This document shows positions 9,953 through 15,446 of a stretch of DNA of 15,446 bases, piece after piece (within the stretch, counting starts at the first letter, position 1; each line of letters starts with the position of its first letter). The DNA comes from Glomus cerebriforme. Lineage: Eukaryota; Glomeromycota; Glomeromycetes; Glomerales; Glomeraceae. The notes below the pieces were generated by a model. That model saw only the letters and a program-made list of their open reading frames with translations. It made no database searches and was not told the origin of the DNA. The stretch lies in assembly GCA_003550305.1 (NCBI GenBank), contig QKYT01000016.1, positions 312,478-327,923 on the forward strand, given 5' to 3'. The position numbers and the translations under genes are program-made.

Positions 9953-10006
9953 TATTTTCTTTACTCTCACATCTTTGCTTAAGTTTCTTATATTGGCCTT
10001 CTCTCC

Positions 10007-10396
10007 CTATAAAGATTAGAAATAATTATTATTACATGAAAATATATTACCAGTCGCTAATTTTATCAAGAAAAAAAAATAAAGCTAAATATACAATAAG
10101 GGATTCATAATTACTTTCCAGTATATTATATTTCTTTAAGCTAAGATCTATTATCCCAATATATAACAGATCATCATTTGATATTTTATTAATATCAATA
10201 TTATTTATTATTGTAAGAATATGTTCGTGTGCTAGTATTTCTTTCTTCTAATCAAATTGAAAAATATTTAGTCAAAAATCACATGACTGAATTTTCTAAG
10301 ACGAGAAATAAATATATCAATTATTTTAATTTTATCTTTCAAAAGTATTATATTTTTTAATGCTACAGTTTTTCAATTTACTTCTTCTTCAAATTT
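10007..10396 (-). pseudogene. coding fragment with a probable intron, family unknown
   Basis: The minus strand from about 10396 reads EEEVN, a stop, then KNIILLKDKIKIIDIFISRL, HEHILTIINNIDINKISNDD and LLYIGIIDLSLKKYNILESN, ending near IKLATG with only two stops. A GTAATA donor at 10050 and a TTTATAG acceptor ending at 10007 define a possible 44-nt intron, after which EKANIRNLSKDVRVKKICND follows to about 9950. The composition is more protein-like than random AT-rich DNA. It could be a 3' part of the unidentified minus-strand gene upstream or a separate gene. I do not recognise the family. Confidence 0.45.
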
Positions 10397-10646
10397 TTCT
10401 TATAAGAATCTCATGTCTTTTAATGAAACTAGCTCATTTCTAATGAATCATATCTAAAAAATAAATAGATGGGTTAATAAAATTCAGGAAGACATCATTA
10501 TTTTTTGCACAAAATTCCATTCTAATCAGAACTAGCCGGTATTATTGTTTTAAAAATCATCGTAAGTGTAATGGAAGAGATTCTCACTGACAATATATCA
10601 CTTTTTTAATTGCATTACACTTATTAATATCTAGACAATATATTCA

Positions 10647-10816
10647 TCATGTTATTCCTATTTTATAAAGAACAAAAATAATGTAAATTACTTGGTTAAT
10701 ATTCTGCAAAGATTTAAAATGTTGTTTATGCTCTTTATCATTAACTTCTTTCTCCATATCCTTTAAGATTTCCATAAGACAATCAAGATCTTCATTTTCT
10801 AATTGAATTTTGAAAC
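10647..10816 (-). pseudogene. coding fragment, family unknown
   Basis: On the minus strand an open stretch of about 56 codons reads FKIQLENEDLDCLMEILKDM, then EKEVNDKEHKQHFKSLQNIN and an aliphatic end, stopping at TGA 10647-10649. The charged, helix-like composition suggests a former exon. It lies between the other two minus-strand remnants and in the same orientation, so it may belong to the same decayed gene. No motif allows a functional call. Confidence 0.4.
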
Positions 10817-11013
10817 AATTTCACTGCTAAGTGATTATACTAGAAGTAGTTATTTTATTTAAGGAAGAGATTTTTAGAAAGCTATATAATGAAGTGAAAA
10901 TTTTGGCTGATAAGTTAAACATATTTGTTAATTTAAGATATAAAAGTTTTTATTAGTTTCGGCTAAATATTATAAGAAAAAAATTTGAAATATTTTTTGA
11001 GATTGATTTCTTA

Positions 11014-11038
11014 TGTGTGAAAATTAATTTATCACACA
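11014..11038. repeat. near-perfect 25-base palindrome
   Basis: TGTGTGA (11014-11020) and TCACACA (11032-11038) flank a central AAATTAATTT dyad; 23 of 25 positions are self-complementary. It sits in noncoding sequence between minus-strand coding fragments. It could be a protein-binding dyad or a remnant of an inverted-repeat element. Confidence 0.5.
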
Positions 11039-12119
11039 AACAGTCACATAAAGTTACAAATGATTTGTAATATATCATCTATTACATCATATATACTTTA
11101 ACAAGGATCGAAAACGTGTTAATTTATGTCACATATGTCTATATACATTGTGGTGAGACAAATATGATGAAATTTTTTATTGAGATTTTGATTAAGAATT
11201 AATTTGGAAAATTTGGTGCATGATCTTACAATTATCATTCAAATCTATGTAATTTACAGTAATATCCTTCCCATAAATATGATATATGTATTTTAATGGT
11301 GAAATGCATATAGGTTTTATTTCTGATGATTTAATCTTATATGCCTCTGAAATTCTGATAAAGTATGCATAATTATACTTTTTATGAATATTATAATATT
11401 CAGGATTTCGTAGCCATTTTAACATGTCAAGCCAATATATACCTCTAACAACTATATAGCCTTGCTGATATAATAATTTCTTAACAAGTATGAATATTGC
11501 AAAAGATAATCATTGCCATAATTGAACTCTCTTCTTATATATCCAACTATTTTTCGCTAAAAAGCAATATTCCTTATACCAAATTTATCCTGAAGGATAA
11601 TATCCTTCATTTTTCATACCTAAAAACTTCATATCATCAGGAGTAGTATCATTTCTCACTGCCTTCCAAACCTATTTTGCTAAAGATTGGGTCTTTTTTT
11701 GTAATTCCTATAAGCTTGCTAAATAACTGTCACATAGAAATTTTTAAAGCCATAATTATAGTATTTAAAAATTAAGAATCCCCAAAATTGCTTTATTAAT
11801 CTTCCTAAACTCCTCTAAAAAAACTTCATTATAGATTAGAAGGTCTAATTCAGAATAGGCAGATTATATTTTTTATTCCAAAGGTGATACATTTTATCAA
11901 GCGATCAAATACATACTGAATTTTAGTTGTATATTTTATAGAATAGCGCAAAAAATAAATTATAATAATTTATGAATATAATCAAGATAAATTTCTAAAA
12001 TTAAAATATTTCTCTGAATTAGTCAGTCAAATCGGTTAAACAATTGTAACTTTTATCCTATCTCTTAATCTTAATACAGTACCTTTTGTAGATGGTAGTA
12101 AGTTTTTTTGTTTTGCATA

Positions 12120-12198
12120 CTGAAACAAGATAAATATTTCACTTGTATTACTTTAGTAATTTGATGATTGATAAGAAATTGGTAAAATATTTTCTTAC
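12120..12198 (-). other. intron in the unidentified minus-strand gene (79 nt)
   Basis: On the minus strand a GTAAG donor follows PACISPAR and a TTGTTTCAG acceptor precedes YAKQKNLLPSTKG. Both signals are close to consensus and the two flanking segments read as protein without stops, so the splice is well supported. Confidence 0.75.
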
Positions 12199-13108
12199 CT
12201 GGCAGGTGAAATACAAGCTGGCTCAAATTTTGGAGCACTAGGCATAATATTTTTTGCTATAGTTGCTTTAGCCAAAAGATAAGTTTCATAGCCGGCTGAA
12301 CAAGTATCATAATTATATGATACTGACACTAATTTATCCTTCTCAAAATGAGATTGGGATTGGGATGCAAGTTCTAATTAAAACTGCTTCATTTTTGCCT
12401 TTTCTTCTAATATATATTGTTTATATTATCAGATAATAAATTCTCTTCTATCGATAAATTGGAGAATTTCTTTCTTCTTGCATGTTTATTTGAAATAATA
12501 TTTTCATTAATACATCTCTTAAAGTGGTTATATCAATAGAGACAAATGCTAGAATAACCATTTTTAGGTATGAAAACTAAGAAGTCACATACAGTACAAT
12601 ATATATTATAACTTGTTAGAAAATTGCTCTCTTTACCAATTTCATAAAACTTTTCATATATTCTAATATATCCATTCTTAGAAAAGATTTTTGGATTCTC
12701 TTCTAGTATTTTTCTAAATAGATTACAAACACAAAAGCATCACATTTCTGGTATTTCATAGTTACGTCTTTTTGATAAAAGGCCTATTGTATTAGCTATT
12801 TTCTATATTCTTCAAAGTTTGCATTACCAAGTCTAACTGAACTAAGCTTAAAATATCCTTTACTATCTAAATTCATGTTTATAAACATTTTAGAAATTAT
12901 ATCAGATTATAATATTTTTTATTGATTTTATAGTATTTTTATCGATTTAGTAATAGTATACTCTAATAAATCCAAATTCATTTTTATTTGATTATGCTAG
13001 ACCAAAGAAAAAAAAACTTGATACATGAATAGATCTAATTATTTCTCAAATATTGCCTAAATAATGCTAAAGGTGATTTATATTCATTGTAATACTATTT
13101 CTGTATTA

Positions 13109-13552
13109 CAGTCAGACCTCCATATAATCACCTCTTCGGTTCTGCAAAAATTGGTGATTGTATAGAGGTGTTATTGTAAAAAGGTACCTCCCTATAATCC
13201 CCACTATATTAAAAATCATGTGAAGTGATTATATAGAGTTTTACATCGCAAATTATATTATCAATTTATTAAAAGTAAAAAAAATATATTTACAAGTGTT
13301 ATTAAATGTTATTAATATATTATACTAAATGTTAAATCTATTATATTGTATTAATGTTATTATATGTGATTAATTGGAGGGTAAATTATTAACAAAAATG
13401 ATATATGTGTTCAGAAAAATGCGGTGATAGTGATTATAACTGTTTTGTGATTATAGAGAGGTAATTTAATAATGTTTAAATTGGTTTCGCAAAAATGGGT
13501 TCTTATAAAGAGGTGTTATTATATAGAGGGTGATTGTATGGAGGTCTGACTG
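13109..13552. mobile_element. 444-bp Tc1/mariner-pogo-like MITE
   Basis: A non-autonomous DNA transposon. Terminal inverted repeats start CAGTCAGACCTCC at 13109 and end at 13552; the outer 24 bases of each end differ at one position. TA dinucleotides flank both ends (13107-13108 and 13553-13554), the target duplication of the Tc1/mariner superfamily, and the CAG...CTG ends suggest a pogo/Tigger relative. A direct 38-base repeat lies just inside each end (13138-13175 and 13483-13520, 31 of 38 identical). A motif like GTGATTATATAGAGGT recurs about eight times in both orientations. There is no coding capacity, so mobility would need a transposase supplied from elsewhere. It interrupts an exon of the minus-strand pseudogene. 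Confidence 0.9.
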
Positions 13553-13850
13553 TATTTTATGTAAATCCTCATGTAGATTAGTGGGTATATCCATTCTATC
13601 ACTAGACATGATTATCATATCTGATGCTCGCAAAGTTCAGTATGTTGCTTGATCAATCAAACTTATCCAATTTCTATCAGTTTCATTATAAATACGACAT
13701 ATGGCAACATATTTCTGAAATCTGAATATAATATGCTTGTACCTAAGTACTGTTTCTGTATATTGGTAATAACAGCCTAATTGATCCTTTGGAGCTAAAT
13801 ATACAGTAAAATCTGCCTCTAGACTATCAACATAATATTAATTTTTCATA

Positions 13851-14213
13851 CTATTTAGTTTATTAGGTATGAACTATAATTCAATTTTTACATGGAGAAT
13901 ATGGGATCGCTTTTTTATTTAACATCTGGCATGATCATTATTGTATTACAGTATACCTAGTTTCCTGCCAGTTTCTCGATAGTTCTAGGAGTATTCCAGA
14001 AGCTAGCGAGTTTCTACAAATTATGAGATGATTGGCTGATCAGATTTGATCTATTGACATAATAGCTAAGCCACTGTTATTATTTAATTAATTTGATCTA
14101 ACACATCACTCGATATTGTTTTATAAAACAAACCCTTAGAGAATCTTCTCACCATGTAAAAAGAAATCAACTATGGAGTTTTCTGACGCCTAACTTCACA
14201 TTCTCATTGACAA
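13851..14213. other. noncoding spacer
   Basis: No convincing reading frame on either strand. The sequence is slightly less AT-rich than its surroundings around 13960-14030. It lies between the 5' end of the minus-strand pseudogene and the plus-strand fragment, so it could hold upstream parts of both, but I recognise neither an upstream exon nor a promoter element. Confidence 0.45.
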
Positions 14214-14376
14214 ATGAAAAATAGAAATGCAGAGTATCATACTATTACAAATAAAAAGAAGTATCTCTTTTGGAACGAGATTGTGAAAAAAATAAATAAT
14301 CAAAAAAATACTAATTACTTTACTGGCAAAGCTTACCATAAAAAATTCTTAGGTCTTACGAAAGCTTTTTATATAA

Positions 14377-14443
14377 GTAGTATGACTGTTCACTTGTGTT
14401 CTATAAAGACCTGTTCAGTCAATAATACTTATTATTTTTTTAG
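14377..14443 (+). other. probable intron 1 of the Myb/SANT-like fragment (67 nt)
   Basis: A GTAGTA donor follows LTKAFYI and a TTTTTTTAG acceptor precedes ATGGCAGAAAAATATAAAG. Splicing joins the helix-rich part to EKYKEEIGDKK as in remembered relatives. The intron contains a TGACTG/CAGTCA pair that is probably incidental. Confidence 0.6.
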
Positions 14444-14569
14444 ATGGCAGAAAAATATAAAGAAGAAATTGGGGACAAAAAAAGCCTAGTTGGAAAAGAT
14501 ATCTATGAAGAGTTTTTATCAAAGTTTTGACTAAAGTCTGATATACTTCCAGAAAAAATTTTTTGATAG

Positions 14570-14607
14570 GTTTTTATTGATAATAACATATCTGTTTTAT
14601 TTACCAG
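14570..14607 (+). other. possible intron 2 or frameshift zone
   Basis: Two explanations join the middle block (SDILPEKIF) to the Ser/Pro-rich tail (SPFEQAYSES). One is a very short GT-AG intron of 38 nt, from GTTTTT to TTACCAG. The other is a one-base length change in the T run near 14558-14564, which would give a continuous frame. The intron would be unusually short, so I do not choose between them. Confidence 0.3.
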
Positions 14608-14822
14608 AATCACCATTCGAACAAGCATATAGTGAAAGTATTCAGGGATCAAAAAGTAGAACGAGTTCACCATCTCGCTCATCAAACATTAGATCTAAGC
14701 AAATATCAGATATTATAGATTTATTTGAAACCTTCTCTCCAATATCAAAACCGGTAACACCAATCATTGAACCACCTAATAACTCCAGACCTGTAACCCC
14801 AACTATTTCTTCTTTTTTGTAA

Positions 14823-15446
14823 AATGCGAATGTGATCAATATTACTATTAATTATAGTAGAGGGTTAGATGAGCAACAAGAATAAGATTTTTTCATTAGT
14901 ATAGTATATTTTATATTTTTCATAGCATAATCATGTAGAATATGAAAGTAAATAAATATTAATATCACTTGTAAAAATATGAAATACGTTTAAAAAATTT
15001 AAAGTTAAGGGACAGATCGCCACTCAACAGGAGAAATTTATTAATTCCGATTTANNCAGATCATTTNTAAAAATGGCTAATAGTCCTCATTTACCNGATC
15101 ATNGTCTCATCACGTGATATGATATGCAAATTTTAAATGCAGTAATTAATAGTGTCAATCCTAACTAAGCCACTTGCGGAGTTTTGAAGTCGTTAAAGCT
15201 CCACGTCTTTGATTTTATTATGGAGNAACGTAAGATTCNGANCATAAATTTCNGTCTGATTCAAAATTTCAAAAAATTTTTTTGAGTAATTTCGATTAAA
15301 AATGAGTTAGGTTCAGTTTTTATCTAGGTTTTAAACCTTTATATATTTTTATTTAGCATCGTTTCTTATTTGTTTTTTTTTACATACTGAACATTGTTCT
15401 TAATCATATACATTTACTTTTTACCAGTTCAACTTATTATATTATG
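14823..15446. repeat. noncoding right end, probable dispersed repeat with ambiguous bases
   Basis: No gene is visible. Ten Ns cluster between 15055 and 15253. The part from about 15100 to 15340 (a perfect ATCACGTGAT dyad at 15109-15118; a GGAG...CTCC hairpin near 15177-15201; TTTCGATTAAAAATGAGTTAGG) looks like a dispersed noncoding repeat I associate with Rhizophagus genomes, from memory only. CpG frequency is near normal. No terminal repeats or target duplication can be defined because the sequence runs off the window. Confidence 0.35.

Larger units (their letters stand above)
11192..13850 (-). pseudogene. decayed multi-exon gene of an unidentified family, interrupted by a MITE
   Basis: Read from 13850 downward: YVDSLEADFTVYLAPKDQ, IIFRFQKYVAICRIYNETD, RNWISLIDQATY, MDIPTNLHEDLHK, then the MITE, YYNEYKSPLALFRQYLRNN, NMNLDSKGYFKLSSVRLGN, IGLLSKRRNYEIPEM, a Cys-rich part (CFCVCNLFRKIL; YCTVCDFLVFIPKNGYSSIC), ETYLLAKATIAKNIMPS, FEPACISPAR, an intron, AKQKNLLPSTKGTVLRLRDR, and a C-terminal part (DDMKFLGMKNEGYYPSG; YQQGYIVVRGIYWLDMLKWL) ending at TAA 11192-11194. 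The Cys pairs suggest a zinc-binding segment. Several frameshifts and stops, many of them TGA, show it is dead. CpG is sparse, as in the other elements, so a transposon or repeat family is likely. The 77-codon frame at 11192-11425 is only its least damaged piece. Confidence 0.65.
14214..14822 (+). pseudogene. fragment of a short, possibly Myb/SANT-like DNA-binding protein gene
   Basis: Exon 1 (from ATG 14214) contains FWNEIVKKINNQ and NYFTGKAYHKKFLGLTKAFY, spaced like helices 2 and 3 of a Myb/SANT-like fold. After a probable intron, KYKEEIGDKKSLVGKDIYEE and FLSKF follow from 14444, then TGA 14528-14530 where remembered relatives have Trp (KFWLK). The last part (about 14608-14822) is a Ser/Pro-rich tail, SKSRTSSPSRSSNIRSKQ and KPVTPIIEPP ... 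RPVTPTISSFL, ending at TAA 14820-14822. The start of the domain is not visible upstream, so the 5' end may be missing. CpG is far less depleted here than in the MULE region, which suggests a younger or less methylated sequence. The family is known to me as repeated in Rhizophagus; the DNA-binding role is inferred. Confidence 0.6.

Noticed and set aside
4000..14822. Alternative genetic code with TGA read as Trp (mitochondrial or mycoplasma-like DNA)
   Set aside because: Many TGA codons fall at Arg positions rather than Trp, TAA and TAG also interrupt the same frames, TGG is still used, and GT-AG introns are present. Decay of nuclear transposons explains all of this better.
14503..14839. Minus-strand frames at 14503-14685 and 14642-14839
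   Set aside because: They are antisense shadows of the Ser/Pro-rich tail and middle exon of the plus-strand fragment, which matches a remembered family.

Overview
This is a nuclear eukaryotic window of extreme AT richness, with homopolymer tracts, short GT-AG introns and no intact gene. Protein fragments readable through the damage match multi-copy transposon-derived families that I know, from memory, from arbuscular mycorrhizal fungi of the genus Rhizophagus (Glomeromycota). That taxonomic call is recognition, not a database search. The scattered Ns suggest a draft assembly.

Layout, left to right. Positions 1-3360 hold AT-rich intergenic DNA with a normal scattering of CpG and no supported gene. 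From about 3370 CpG nearly vanishes, and the window becomes a cluster of dead elements: a full-length but wrecked MULE (FAR1-like) transposase gene on the plus strand (4000-6486, one intron); a compact 143-bp foldback of nested inverted repeats (6532-6674); and a second plus-strand pseudogene of another Rhizophagus multi-copy family (6876-8987, three introns) that stops abruptly. Positions 8988-9600 are simple AT-rich sequence, followed by a diverged three-copy tandem array (9615-9952). On the minus strand, decayed multi-exon coding sequence of a family I cannot name runs from about 13850 down to 11192, with further fragments at 10816-10647 and 10396-10007. A 444-bp MITE with TA target duplications (13109-13552) has inserted into an exon of it. 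A fragment of a short, possibly Myb/SANT-like gene lies at 14214-14822. The right end holds N-bearing sequence that looks like part of a dispersed repeat.

The main biological story is decay. Where I can compare with remembered relatives, stop codons and lost zinc or catalytic residues are mostly explained by C:G to T:A transitions (Arg CGA to TGA, Trp TGG to TGA, Gln CAA/CAG to TAA/TAG, Cys to Tyr, His to Tyr, Glu to Lys). Together with the local CpG loss, this fits cytosine methylation and deamination of silenced transposons. The most informative structures are the MITE with its repeated internal motif, the foldback element, and the tandem array that repeats splice-site-like signals. I see no working cellular system and no CRISPR, rRNA or tRNA gene.
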